From Rhodospirillaceae bacterium (GTDB taxonomy: Bacteria; Pseudomonadota; Alphaproteobacteria; Bin65): a stretch of DNA of 64,000 nt. Made by a program: the position numbers and the translations under genes. Below the pieces are notes generated by a model. That model worked only from the letters and a program-made list of their open reading frames with translations, did no database searches and was not told the DNA's origin. Below are positions 38,380 through 46,864 of the stretch, piece by piece; the stretch's first letter is position 1, and every line of letters begins with the position of its first letter. The DNA is taken from positions 1-64,000 of the forward strand of contig JAPPLJ010000050.1 in assembly GCA_028819475.1 (NCBI GenBank). Direction: 5' to 3'.

Positions 38380-38468
38380 CGGAACCCTTTGAATTTCCCC
38401 TTTGATTTTCAGGGCGTTTGCGGACCGGCGCGGCCGGCGAACCGGCGGTTTCGATTCGCGCTTGTTAA

Positions 38469-38484
38469 ATTAGAAAGTTTGAAT
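38469..38484. promoter_or_regulatory. Candidate sulfur-regulon operator, soxS-soxX intergenic region
   Basis: ATTAGAAAGTTTGAAT is an ATTC-N8-GAAT palindrome with one mismatch in the left arm. It lies between divergent soxS and soxX in an AT-rich pocket. The same pattern occurs at 45252 and 47251, and in half form at 55213. Confidence 0.6.
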
Positions 38485-38611
38485 ATGATACCGCAACGCC
38501 GGCGGGGCCAACACCGGAATCGCGCCGTTTTTCGGCACATCCGGGCCCGCCATTGGACCATCGGCTTGCCGGTGAAAGCCGGCAGCCGGTCGCGGTCAGG
38601 AGGACAGAGAT

Positions 38612-39100
38612 TTGAAGGTCGGTCGACTTGTTTTGGCAACCCTTTTCGCAGCCGCGATTGCGGCAGCCCCGTTCGCCGCGCAGCAGGCCGTTGGCCAGGG
38701 CAAGGCGCCAGTCGTCAAATACAAGATCGTCGACGAAGACAGCATCCCCGAATCGCTGACCGGCAAGCCGGGCGATCCGGAAAAAGGCAAGAAATGGGCG
38801 ATCGCCGGCCGGCTCGGCCATTGCATCGCCTGCCATGTCATGCCGGTCGACCAGCCCTATATGGGGGAGGTCGGGCCGTCCCTGGTCGGCGTCGCGTCGC
38901 GCTACGAGGCCGGGCAGCTCCGGATGCTTATCGTCGATCCCAAGATCATCAACGAAGACACGATGATGCCGGCCTTCTACAAGGCAGACGGATTTCACCG
39001 GGTGCGCAAGGCGTTCGTCGGCACGACGATGCTGAGCGCCCAGCAGGTTGAGGATATCGTCGCCTACCTCCTGACGCTCAAGGACGAGGAAAAGGACTAG
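38612..39100 (+). CDS. soxX: SoxX, c-type cytochrome subunit of SoxAX
   Basis: This 162-residue periplasmic cytochrome has a Sec signal peptide (VLATLFAAAIAAAPFAA). The haem-binding motif Cys71-x-x-Cys74-His75 is in GHCIACHV. Met118 or Met119 (TMMPAFY) is the likely sixth haem ligand. I use the TTG at 38612, preceded by AGGAGGACAG. SoxX passes electrons from SoxA when thiosulfate is joined to SoxY. It heads the soxXYZAB genes. Confidence 0.92.
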   Translation: MKVGRLVLATLFAAAIAAAPFAAQQAVGQGKAPVVKYKIVDEDSIPESLTGKPGDPEKGKKWAIAGRLGHCIACHVMPVDQPYMGEVGPSLVGVASRYEAGQLRMLIVDPKIINEDTMMPAFYKADGFHRVRKAFVGTTMLSAQQVEDIVAYLLTLKDEEKD

Positions 39101-39157
39101 CCGGCCGCGCCGGCCGACCGCCGCGCACCGGCCCAGCAACGTAACAGGACAGGAGCC

Positions 39158-39637
39158 ATGTCACAGACAGACGTATCCGGCGGCGTCCATCGCCGCAGTT
39201 TCCTGATCGCCGCCGGCGCCGGCGGCGCGGCCTTCGCCGCCGCCCAGTTCACGCCGGGCATTGCGCTGGCCGACAAGGCGCTGACCGCGGAGGCGATCAA
39301 GAAGGCGATCGGCGACCGCAAGCCGATCGAGGGCAGGGTGTCGATCGACGGTCCGGAAATCGCCGAGAACGGCAACACCGTGCCGATCGGCTTCGAGGTC
39401 GAGAGCAAGATGGCCGGCGGCGACCTGGTCAAGGCCGTGCACATCTTCGCCGAGGGCAATCCGCGCCCCGAAGTCGCGAACTTCTGGTTCTCGGAGCGAA
39501 GCGGCGCGGCCCGCGGCGCATTCCGCATGCGCATGGCCAAGACCCAGAACATCATCGCCCTCGCCGAGATGGCCGACGGCAAGGTCTATATGGGCCAACG
39601 CCTGGTGAAGGTGACGATCGGCGGCTGCGGCGGCTGA
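39158..39637 (+). CDS. soxY: SoxY, sulfur-carrier subunit of SoxYZ
   Basis: This 159-residue carrier is exported by Tat (RRSFLIAAGAGGAAFAAAQF). It ends in the swinging arm GGCGG, with Cys157 as the covalent sulfur attachment site. The body contains VPIGFEVESKMAGGDLVKAV. Thiosulfate is conjugated to Cys157 by SoxAX and hydrolysed by SoxB. Without SoxCD the remaining sulfane sulfur must leave by another route. Confidence 0.95.
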   Translation: MSQTDVSGGVHRRSFLIAAGAGGAAFAAAQFTPGIALADKALTAEAIKKAIGDRKPIEGRVSIDGPEIAENGNTVPIGFEVESKMAGGDLVKAVHIFAEGNPRPEVANFWFSERSGAARGAFRMRMAKTQNIIALAEMADGKVYMGQRLVKVTIGGCGG

Positions 39638-39703
39638 CCGCCCTTCGAACCGGCAGGACCGACACCTTCAGGACAGACATCGGGACATAGAGGATATCGA
39701 ACC

Positions 39704-40027
39704 ATGTCACGACCCCGCGTGCGCGTTCCGCGCAAGATCAAGAAGGGCGACACGGTAACCGTCAAGACGCTGATCGCGCACAAGATGGAAACCGGCGTGC
39801 GCCGCAACAAGAAGACCGGCAAGCTGATCCCGCGCAAGATCATCAACAGCTTCGAAGCGAAGATCGACGGCAAGACCGTGTTCAAGGCCGCCCTGCATCC
39901 GGCGGTCTCCTCCAATCCGTATATTTCGTTCGCGATCAGCCCGGAGGAGAGCGGGAAGATCGACTTCGTCTGGACGGAAGACGGCGGCAAGACCTTCACC
40001 AAATCGGCGAAATTCACGGTCGCCTGA
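39704..40027 (+). CDS. soxZ: SoxZ, partner subunit of SoxYZ
   Basis: This 107-residue immunoglobulin-like protein starts MSRPRVRVPRKIKKGDTVTV, with NSFEAKIDGKTVFKAALHPA following. It has no signal peptide and is co-exported with Tat-bearing SoxY. Both SoxY and SoxZ genes lie in standard order between soxX and soxA. Confidence 0.95.
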   Translation: MSRPRVRVPRKIKKGDTVTVKTLIAHKMETGVRRNKKTGKLIPRKIINSFEAKIDGKTVFKAALHPAVSSNPYISFAISPEESGKIDFVWTEDGGKTFTKSAKFTVA

Positions 40028-40076
40028 CGGCGCCTCCGGAATCCCGCCCGCCAACGACAACAGGCAGGAACCCTAC

Positions 40077-40919
40077 ATGTTGCGAAAATCGATCGCTGCA
40101 GCCGCCCTCGCGGCGTTCGTCATCGGTGTCGTGTCCGGCGCCGCGGCCGACGACAAACCGCTTGAGCTGTGGGAGCGGAAGGAAAACCACGTCAAGCCGC
40201 CGGAGGGCAGCCCGCTCGATTATCTGGTCTCCGGCTACTGGTTCCGGACCCCGAAGACCCGGGCGTTGCAGGACGACGATTTCGAAAATCCGGCCTTCCT
40301 GTGGGTGGAAACAGCCGAAATCGAATGGACCAAAGTCGACGGCAAGGCCGGCAAGGCCTGCGCGAGCTGTCACGAAACTGCCGAGAAGAGCATGAAGGGC
40401 GTTTCGGCCCGCTATCCGGTCTATTCCGCCAGGGACAAGAAGATGATAGCGGTCCAGCACCAGGTGAACCACTGCCGCAAGAATTACATGAAGGCCAAGA
40501 CGTGGAAGTGGGAATCCGACAAGATGCTGGGCATGGCGGCCTATATCGGCCTGCAGTCGCGCGGCATGCCGGTCAACGTTTCGATCGACGGGCCGGCGCG
40601 GCCGTTCTTCGAGGCCGGCAAAGACTTCTACCATGAGCGCCGCGGCCAGTTCGATCTCGCCTGCAAGCACTGCCATCAGGCGAATTTCGGCCAGTACATC
40701 CGCGCCGATTTCTTGAGCCAGGGCCACTCCAACGGCTTCCCGACCTACCGCCTGAAATGGCAGAAGCTGGGCTCGCTGCACCGCCGCTTCCGCGGCTGCA
40801 ACAACAATATCCGCGCCATTCCCTACAAGCGTGGCTCGCCGGAATACACCAATCTTGAGTTGTATCTGGCGTGGCGCGGTTTGGGCCTGAAGGTCGAGAC
40901 GCCGTCGGTCCGCCAGTAG
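40077..40919 (+). CDS. soxA: SoxA, dihaem c-type cytochrome subunit of SoxAX
   Basis: This 280-residue periplasmic protein has a Sec signal peptide (IAAAALAAFVIGVVSGAAA). Two haem motifs are present: Cys95-x-x-Cys98-His (CASCH) and Cys196-x-x-Cys199-His (CKHCH). Cys241 in FRGCNNNIRA is the active-site persulfide haem ligand. So this is the dihaem type of SoxA. It catalyses the oxidative joining of thiosulfate to SoxY. A terminator-like hairpin follows before soxB. Confidence 0.95.
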   Translation: MLRKSIAAAALAAFVIGVVSGAAADDKPLELWERKENHVKPPEGSPLDYLVSGYWFRTPKTRALQDDDFENPAFLWVETAEIEWTKVDGKAGKACASCHETAEKSMKGVSARYPVYSARDKKMIAVQHQVNHCRKNYMKAKTWKWESDKMLGMAAYIGLQSRGMPVNVSIDGPARPFFEAGKDFYHERRGQFDLACKHCHQANFGQYIRADFLSQGHSNGFPTYRLKWQKLGSLHRRFRGCNNNIRAIPYKRGSPEYTNLELYLAWRGLGLKVETPSVRQ

Positions 40920-40939
40920 GCGCCAGGCATACGCCGTTG

Positions 40940-40980
40940 AGGGGCGGCCGGGCCGGTTGGCCGGCCGCCCCTTTCCTTTT
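40940..40980 (+). terminator. Intrinsic terminator between soxA and soxB
   Basis: AGGGGCGGCCGG and CCGGCCGCCCCT form a perfect 12-bp stem with a 9-base loop, followed by TTCCTTTT. It may end or attenuate the soxXYZA transcript, leaving soxB to partial read-through or to its own promoter. Confidence 0.7.
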
Positions 40981-41018
40981 AGGAGGTCGGACATGGCCGT
41001 TCGGAGCGAGGCAGCCCC

Positions 41019-42704
41019 ATGATCAGCCGCCGCGATTTCGCCACGGCCGGCGCTGCGGCCGCCCTGCTGGCCGGTTCGGGCGCCCTCGGCCGCCTGGCTG
41101 CGCAGCAGAAGCTGACCCAGGATGCGCTGCTCGCCTTCGCGCCGGTCGGGCAGGTCACGCTGCTCCATTTCACCGACATCCACGCCCAGCTCTCGCCGCT
41201 CTATTTCCGCGAACCGTCGGTCAATCTCGGGGTCGGGGCGGTCAAGGGGCTGCCGCCGCATATCACGGGCGCGGCGCTGCTGAAGAAATACGGGCTGAAG
41301 CCGGGCGGCGCCGAAGCCTACGCCCTGTCGAACGTCGATTTCGCCCGGCTGGCGGCCTCCTACGGGCGGCTCGGCGGGCTCGACCGCATGGCGACCGCCG
41401 TCAACGCCGTCCGCGCCGAGCGGCCGGGCCGGACATTGCTGCTCGACGGCGGGGATACCTGGCAGGGCGACTATATCGCGCTCAAGTCCCGGGGCGGCAG
41501 CATGGTCGCGGCCATGCACGCGCTGGGCGTCGACGTCATGACGGCGCACTGGGAATTCACCTACGGGTCCGACCGCGTGACCGAGATCGTCGAGGACGAA
41601 CTCAAGTTTCCGTTTCTGGCCGGCAATGTCCGCGACACGGAATGGAACGAGGGCGTTTTCGAGAGCACGCACTATTTCGAGCGCGGCGGGCTTACCGTCG
41701 CCGTCATCGGCCAGGCCTTCCCCTTCACGCCGATTGCCAATCCGCGCCACCTGATGGAAACCTGGTCGTTCGGCATCCGCGAGAAGGAAATTCGGAAGGC
41801 CGTGGCGGCGGCCCGGAAGAAAGCCGATCTGGTCGTTCTGCTGAGCCACAACGGCTTCGACGTCGACCGCAAGCTGGCCTCGCGGGTCGACGGCATCGAC
41901 GTCATCCTGACCGGCCACACCCACGATGCGCTACCAGAAGCGGTGCGGGTCCGGGATACGCTGCTCATCGCCTCCGGCTCCCACGGCAAGTTCCTGTCGC
42001 GACTCGATCTGGAGGTGAAAAACCGCAAGGTCGCGGATTTCCGCTACCGGCTGATCCCGCTGTTCAGCGATGCCATCGCGCCGGACCCGACGATGAAGGC
42101 GCTGCTCGACGGATTGCGCGCGCCGCACCGGGCAGTGACGGAAAGGGTGATCGGCCGGACCGACACGCTGCTCTACCGCCGCGGCAACTTCAACGGCACC
42201 TTCGACGACCTGATCTGCAACGCCCTGCTCGAAGAGCGGGATGCCGAGATTTCGCTGTCGCCGGGCTTCCGCTGGGGCGCGTCCCTGCTGCCTGGGCAGG
42301 ACATCTCCATGAACGATGTCTACAACCAGACGGCGATCACCTATCCGGCGGCCTACCGGATCAAATTCACCGGCGCGTTCCTCAAGACCGTGCTGGAGGA
42401 CGTCGCCGACAACATCTTCAACCCCGATCCCTACTATCAGCAGGGCGGGGACATGGTGCGCGTCGGCGGGCTGAACTACGACATCGACGTCGGCCAGAAG
42501 ATCGGCCACCGCATTTCCAACATGACGCTGATGCGCAACGGCGCGCCGATCGACCCGGCGAAGGAATACACGGTGGCCGGCTGGGCCTCGGTCAATCCGG
42601 ATACCGAGGGCCCGCCGATCTGGGATGTCGTCGCCGGCTATATCGGCCGCAAGAAGGTCATCGCGCAGCCCGCGCGCGGCAAGATCCGCGTCAGCGGCGC
42701 CTGA
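41019..42704 (+). CDS. soxB: SoxB, thiosulfohydrolase
   Basis: This 561-residue periplasmic di-manganese hydrolase of the 5'-nucleotidase family removes sulfate from SoxY-S-sulfonate. Its Tat signal is SRRDFATAGAAAALLAG. Metal-site motifs include LLHFTDIHAQL, LLDGGDTWQGDY, LLSHNGFDVD and LTGHTHDALPE. The length matches other SoxB proteins. The start ATG at 41019 follows the terminator region. Confidence 0.95.
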   Translation: MISRRDFATAGAAAALLAGSGALGRLAAQQKLTQDALLAFAPVGQVTLLHFTDIHAQLSPLYFREPSVNLGVGAVKGLPPHITGAALLKKYGLKPGGAEAYALSNVDFARLAASYGRLGGLDRMATAVNAVRAERPGRTLLLDGGDTWQGDYIALKSRGGSMVAAMHALGVDVMTAHWEFTYGSDRVTEIVEDELKFPFLAGNVRDTEWNEGVFESTHYFERGGLTVAVIGQAFPFTPIANPRHLMETWSFGIREKEIRKAVAAARKKADLVVLLSHNGFDVDRKLASRVDGIDVILTGHTHDALPEAVRVRDTLLIASGSHGKFLSRLDLEVKNRKVADFRYRLIPLFSDAIAPDPTMKALLDGLRAPHRAVTERVIGRTDTLLYRRGNFNGTFDDLICNALLEERDAEISLSPGFRWGASLLPGQDISMNDVYNQTAITYPAAYRIKFTGAFLKTVLEDVADNIFNPDPYYQQGGDMVRVGGLNYDIDVGQKIGHRISNMTLMRNGAPIDPAKEYTVAGWASVNPDTEGPPIWDVVAGYIGRKKVIAQPARGKIRVSGA

Positions 42705-42711
42705 GCCGGCC

Positions 42712-43455
42712 GTGCTGGAGGACATCAGCTATCCGGGCGTCCTGCTGGCCGGCATCCTGACCTTCCTGTCGCCCTGCATCCTGCCCATCGTGCCGCCCTA
42801 TCTCGCCTATCTCGGCGGCATCACGCTCGACCAGATCGACGTGGAAGGGCAGACCGACCGGGCCAAGGCGCTCAAGGTTTTCCGCGCCGCCGTCTTCTTC
42901 GTCCTCGGATTTACCACCGTGTTCGTCGCCATGGGCTTGGCGGCGTCCGCCATCGGGCGCTTCGTCGGCGACAATATCGATATTCTGGCGACCGTCGCCG
43001 GCATCCTGATCATCGTCCTTGGCCTGCACTTCATCGGCGTTTTCCGGATCGGCTTCCTGTTCCGCGAGGCGCGCTTCCAGGTCGACCGCAAGCCGGCCGG
43101 CGCGGCCGGCGGCTATGTCATCGGTCTGGCCTTCGCGTTCGGCTGGACGCCCTGCGTCGGCCCGGTGCTCACCGGCATCCTGATGCTGGCCGCGGGCAAG
43201 GAAACGGCGCTGGAAGGCGGCTTTCTGCTCGGCGTCTACGCGCTCGGGATCGGCGTGCCGTTCCTGGTCGCCGCGCTGTTCGCCGGCGCGTTCCTCCGTT
43301 TCATGAAACGCTTCCGCCGCTTTATTCCGTGGGTCGAGCGCGCGCTCGGCGCCCTCCTCATCCTCATCGGCATCCTGTTCATCACCGGCTCGCTGAACGA
43401 GATCGGCTTCTGGATCCAGGAGGCGTTTCCGGGCTTGGCCAAGCTGGCGGGGTAG
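42712..43455 (+). CDS. soxV: CcdA/SoxV-like transmembrane thiol transporter
   Basis: This 247-residue protein has six predicted spans and moves reducing equivalents from cytoplasmic thioredoxin to the periplasm. The two redox cysteines are Cys22 in FLSPCILPIVPPY and Cys148 in GWTPCVGPVL, the standard CcdA pair. I chose the GTG at 42712, 7 bases after the soxB stop. It would supply electrons to the SoxS- and SoxW-like thioredoxins, and so to SoxY. Confidence 0.9.
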   Translation: MLEDISYPGVLLAGILTFLSPCILPIVPPYLAYLGGITLDQIDVEGQTDRAKALKVFRAAVFFVLGFTTVFVAMGLAASAIGRFVGDNIDILATVAGILIIVLGLHFIGVFRIGFLFREARFQVDRKPAGAAGGYVIGLAFAFGWTPCVGPVLTGILMLAAGKETALEGGFLLGVYALGIGVPFLVAALFAGAFLRFMKRFRRFIPWVERALGALLILIGILFITGSLNEIGFWIQEAFPGLAKLAG

Positions 43456-43462
43456 GGGGCGG

Positions 43463-43577
43463 CCCTCGATACGGCGCTGGCGCGCCTACTCGGGATGAGG
43501 AGTTGTTTGCAATTCTCTCAGCCTGAATCCCATTCTCCCTCACCCTGAGTAGCCGCCGCAGGCGGCGTATCGAAGGG
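43463..43577. repeat. Imperfect fold-back element between convergent genes
   Basis: Outer arms CCCTCGATACGGCG and CGGCGTATCGAAGGG and inner arms ACTCGGGATGAG and CTCACCCTGAGT can pair. It fills the gap between ccdA and the convergent helical-protein gene. It may be a dispersed repeat that also serves as terminator. Confidence 0.5.
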
Positions 43578-43588
43578 CGGGACGCCCG

Positions 43589-44314
43589 CTATCCCAGATA
43601 AAGCCAGATCAGTCGGTCGAAGGACCGCAGCTCGCGCAGATTGTTGATGACGCGGCGCGCGCTCTTGTCCTTCGCCGCCCGGATCAGGCGCTCGATGCTT
43701 TCCAGGCTGCCGGGGAATAACCGTTCGAACGCCGGGTTAGCGCGTTCGCGCGGCCCGGCCTCCCGGAAGCAGCGCTTGTACCAGTGCGCCAGCACGGCGA
43801 AACGCCTGTCCAGTTCCGCGACCTGGGCGGCGTCGGTAAAGTCCGGCGGCTTCCGGCGGTAGACCCAGGCACCGTCCATCGCCCGGTTCATGGCGGCGAT
43901 GCAATCACTGTAAATCCACAGGCCGTTGCGCTTGCGCAGGGCAGCGAGACGGCCGGCGACCGGTTTCAGTTGCGCGGCCGCGGCATCGCGTTCGTCGCTG
44001 TCCACCGCGTCGAGCGCCGCGTCCAGCGCACCGGCCACGGCCTCGATCTCGGCCTTGAAGGCGCTGTCTTCGGCCAGTTTGCCGGGCGGCTTAGAACCGA
44101 ACACGGCGGTTAAAGCGGCCCATTTTTCCGTCGCCTCGTCCAGTTCGGTTCCGGCGACCGCCAGATTGCCGGTGCGCAGGTAGAATTGCGCAAGGCGCAC
44201 ATGCTTCATCGCCGCGCCAACCCTGTCGTGAAAGGCCTCCAGGGTGCCGGCCGCCGCCGGACCGGTCGGCCCGGCGAAGGACAGGCCGATTATCAGGATC
44301 AGCATCGCCCTCAT
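43589..44314 (-). CDS. Exported helical protein of unknown function in the sox region
   Basis: This 241-residue protein has an N-terminal signal peptide (MRAMLILIIGLSFAGPTGPA). The rest is almost wholly alpha-helical, resembling four-helix-bundle periplasmic proteins: AAMKHVRLAQFYLRTGNLA, then ALDAALDAVDSDERDAAAAQ. Several Cys occur singly (SDCIAAM, KRCFREA), with no haem motif. It overlaps the hydrolase stop (ATGA), so the two are co-translated. It might bind a hydrophobic ligand or cofactor. I do not recognise the family. Confidence 0.75.
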   Translation of the reverse strand: MRAMLILIIGLSFAGPTGPAAAGTLEAFHDRVGAAMKHVRLAQFYLRTGNLAVAGTELDEATEKWAALTAVFGSKPPGKLAEDSAFKAEIEAVAGALDAALDAVDSDERDAAAAQLKPVAGRLAALRKRNGLWIYSDCIAAMNRAMDGAWVYRRKPPDFTDAAQVAELDRRFAVLAHWYKRCFREAGPRERANPAFERLFPGSLESIERLIRAAKDKSARRVINNLRELRSFDRLIWLYLG

Positions 44315-45204
44315 TGGAACCTGTCCTCCAGAAATTCCGCCATCCGGTCGGCGACGTCCTCGGCGAAGAAGTCCAGAAACATGTGGTCGGCATCGTCGAT
44401 GACCGCGAAGGCGACGCGCGGGTTCTTCACTGCTGCCATTTTCGCGATCAAGTCGGGCACCACTTTGTCCTCCCGCCCGGCCAGAACGAGCAGCGGCGCG
44501 CCGCGATAGCCGTCGAGCAGGGCGGGCGTGTCGCGGCCGGGATCGTTGCGGTGGTAATCGACGAAGCTGCTGGCCGCCACTGTCGCGCCCGGGCAGGACA
44601 GGAAGGGATGGTCCCTGAGCAGTGCGTCCCCCTTGGAGGTTGCCGCTTTCACGTCGGCCAGCCGGTCGCGCTTGTGGCGCGTCCGGTAGCCAGCGTCGGC
44701 CCGTTCGGCGCTCCAGGTTGCCGGCGCCAGCGCGACCGCGGCGGCAAGCGCGCCCTGCGGAGCGGTGCGCGCGTAGGCGACGATCTGGTTGCCGCCCCGC
44801 GAATGACCGAACAGGGCGATTTTCCCTGCGCCCTGCCGGTTCAGCCAATCGCGCCACAGGCCGATCTCCCTCGCCGCGTTGCTGTGCTTGTGCCGGTGCA
44901 CCCGGTCGCACGGAAACATGCCGGTCCGCGCCGATTCGCCGAGCGACAGGGTGATTGCGAGCGACGGGATCTGCCGGTCGGCGAGCGCATTCTGGACGCC
45001 CGCGATGGTTTCCTGCCCCAGATGGGCCATGCTGCCGTGAACCATCAGAACGGCGCCCTGCGCCAGCGCCGCGCCGTCCGGAACCGTCAGGTTGCCGAGC
45101 AGGATGCGATCGCCGTCCTTCAGCCGGACCGGCTCGGCGGCAGCCTGGGTTGCCGCCGCCGCTACCACCAGCAACGCCAGCATCGGGCGGAAAATCGTTC
45201 TCAT
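44311..45204 (-). CDS. Exported alpha/beta hydrolase
   Basis: This protein of about 297 residues has a signal peptide (RPMLALLVVAAAATQAAA). The nucleophile elbow GHSRGG, an oxyanion strand VLMVHGSMAH, a catalytic-Asp strand (LLVLAGREDKVVPD) and a late His in DDADHMFLDFF complete the triad. The start at 45204 (MRTIFRPM) is my choice; an ATG at 45219 is an alternative. It shares the intergenic region and candidate operator with soxW, implying co-regulation with sulfur oxidation. The substrate is unknown. Confidence 0.8.
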   Translation of the reverse strand: MRTIFRPMLALLVVAAAATQAAAEPVRLKDGDRILLGNLTVPDGAALAQGAVLMVHGSMAHLGQETIAGVQNALADRQIPSLAITLSLGESARTGMFPCDRVHRHKHSNAAREIGLWRDWLNRQGAGKIALFGHSRGGNQIVAYARTAPQGALAAAVALAPATWSAERADAGYRTRHKRDRLADVKAATSKGDALLRDHPFLSCPGATVAASSFVDYHRNDPGRDTPALLDGYRGAPLLVLAGREDKVVPDLIAKMAAVKNPRVAFAVIDDADHMFLDFFAEDVADRMAEFLEDRFQ

Positions 45205-45251
45205 CTGTCGCTTCGGCATTATCTTCGTCGTACGGGCGCATCGGATATTAC

Positions 45252-45267
45252 ATTCACGCCTGCGAAT
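45252..45267. promoter_or_regulatory. Candidate sulfur-regulon operator between hydrolase and soxW genes
   Basis: ATTCACGCCTGCGAAT is a perfect ATTC-N8-GAAT palindrome. It lies between the divergent hydrolase start (45204) and the thioredoxin start (45311). GAATATGATA downstream of the palindrome is shared with the soxX upstream region. Confidence 0.65.
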
Positions 45268-45310
45268 ATGATAGACTTCCGACATTCGCGCAAAAGGGGG
45301 AGTTGGGGCG

Positions 45311-45982
45311 ATGATCGAGCGGCGGCAGTTCCTGATCGGCGGCGGTGCGGCAGCCGTGGCGCTCGGAGCAGGCGGATTCGCCGGCCCGGCACGGGCGAGT
45401 AATCCGGACTGGGTCCCCCGCTACCGTGCGACCGTGGACGAAAACGGTCTCCACAGCCAGCCCTGGTTCCACCAGGGTTTCCTCGACATGAAGGAAGACC
45501 TGGCGGAGGCCGCCGCCGGCGGCAGACGCCTCATGGTGATCTGGGAGCAGAAGGGCTGCCCCTATTGCCGGGAGATGCATGCGCGCAACCTCGCGCTGAC
45601 GGAGATCAACGACTATATCCGCAAGCATTTCCTGGTCGTGCAGCTCAATATGTGGGGCTCGCGCGAGGCGACGGATTTCGACGGCAAGGCGATGGAAGAG
45701 AAGGCGCTGGCCCGGCGCTGGCGGGTGAACTTCACGCCGACGATCAACTTCTTCCCGGCGACGGTTGCGGAGGTCGAAGGCAAGTCGGGCCGCGAGGCGG
45801 AGGTCGCGCGCATGCCGGGCTACCTGAAACCGGCGCATTTCCTGACCTACATGGAATTCGTCAGGGAAGAGGGCTACAAGAAGGACAGCTTCCAGCGCTA
45901 TCTGCTGACCAAGTTCCGCGCCATCCACGACAAGGGCGGCGACCCGTTCCGCCTCGACAAGCTGACCCGGCCCCAATCCTAG
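45311..45982 (+). CDS. soxW: SoxW-like periplasmic thioredoxin, Tat-exported paralogue
   Basis: This 223-residue protein has a twin-arginine-type N-terminus (MIERRQFLIGGGAAAVALG). Its thioredoxin active site is Cys83-x-x-Cys86 in EQKGCPYCREMH. FTPTINFFPA holds the cis-Pro. It would be reduced by CcdA/SoxV and in turn keep SoxY reactive. It is followed 11 bases later by a close paralogue. Use of Tat suggests folding before export, unusual for thioredoxins, which normally use Sec. Confidence 0.85.
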   Translation: MIERRQFLIGGGAAAVALGAGGFAGPARASNPDWVPRYRATVDENGLHSQPWFHQGFLDMKEDLAEAAAGGRRLMVIWEQKGCPYCREMHARNLALTEINDYIRKHFLVVQLNMWGSREATDFDGKAMEEKALARRWRVNFTPTINFFPATVAEVEGKSGREAEVARMPGYLKPAHFLTYMEFVREEGYKKDSFQRYLLTKFRAIHDKGGDPFRLDKLTRPQS

Positions 45983-45993
45983 GAGCGAACGTC

Positions 45994-46563
45994 ATGCGCA
46001 CGCTGACAACGGCCGTAGCGATCGTCTTCGCGCTGGCCGCCGCCGCGAAGGCCGACGAGGTCAAGGTCGGCGGCGACGGCCTGTATCACCAGGACTGGTT
46101 CCTCCAGAGCTTCCTCGACCTCCGGGAAGACCTCCAGGAATCCGCCGACGCCGGCAAGCGCCTGGTCATCCTGTGGGAGCAGAAGGGCTGCCCCTATTGC
46201 AAGGAACTGCACCAGGTGAATTTCGTCGATCCGGCGATCCGCAAGTATCTCCTGGATAATTTCGTCGTCCTGCAGCTCGATATCTGGGGCGCCCGGCCGG
46301 TGACCGATTTCGACGGCACGGAAATGTCGGAGAAGAAGCTGGCGCGCCGCTACGGCGTCCGCTTCACGCCGACGATCCAGTTCCTGCCGGCGACGGTGGC
46401 GGCGACCGAAGGCAAGACCGGCAAGGCGCTCGAAATCGCCCGGATGCCGGGCTATCTGAAGCCGGCGCCGTTCCTCATCATGTTCCGCTACGTCCGCGAA
46501 AGGGCGTACGAGAAGACCCCGTTCCGGAAATACCTGCGCGCGGCACTGAAGCGGTCGGGATAG
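45994..46563 (+). CDS. soxW: SoxW-like periplasmic thioredoxin, Sec-exported paralogue
   Basis: This 189-residue protein has a Sec signal (TTAVAIVFALAAAAKA). The active site is Cys66-x-x-Cys69 in EQKGCPYCKELH. It matches the preceding protein over nearly its full mature length (for example HQDWFLQSFLDLREDLQE against HQGFLDMKEDL-type residues, and ARMPGYLKPA in both), so the two arose by tandem duplication. They may differ in partner or redox potential. Confidence 0.87.
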   Translation: MRTLTTAVAIVFALAAAAKADEVKVGGDGLYHQDWFLQSFLDLREDLQESADAGKRLVILWEQKGCPYCKELHQVNFVDPAIRKYLLDNFVVLQLDIWGARPVTDFDGTEMSEKKLARRYGVRFTPTIQFLPATVAATEGKTGKALEIARMPGYLKPAPFLIMFRYVRERAYEKTPFRKYLRAALKRSG

Positions 46564-46864
46564 ATCGTTCTCCGGTATCTCCGGTCGATTGCCGAAATAT
46601 TTGTAGGGAGGGTTTGAATCCCTCCCGTACTACGGCGTTTCGGCCGCTCAGGCGATTGAGATCATCTCGTTTGCCGCCCCGACCGACCACAGGGAGAGCC
46701 GGGGACCAGAGTCGACCCGAGCGTCCGTGCCGGGCGGCTCTGGCCCCCGGATCGTCGCTTCGCTCCGTCCGGGGTGGCAATCGAGGAATCTCGAAGGTGT
46801 TCGATTGATCGCAATTTATTTTAATTCTTTAAATTACCGAGATAATACATTGTTAATAAATACC
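46564..46864. other. Gene-free gap with dispersed-repeat fragments
   Basis: Bases 46595-46635 hold a short hairpin, GTAGGGAGGG with CCCTCCCGTAC. Bases 46685-46790 hold a GC-rich inverted stretch, GGGAGAGCCGGGGACCAGAG and CTGGCCCCCGGATCG. Bases 46805-46864 are AT-rich. I see no gene. It separates soxW from the convergent tusA-like gene. Confidence 0.5.

Noticed and set aside
46564..46864. Small genes in the gap between soxW and tusA
   Set aside because: The frames run through inverted-repeat DNA and give no recognisable protein.
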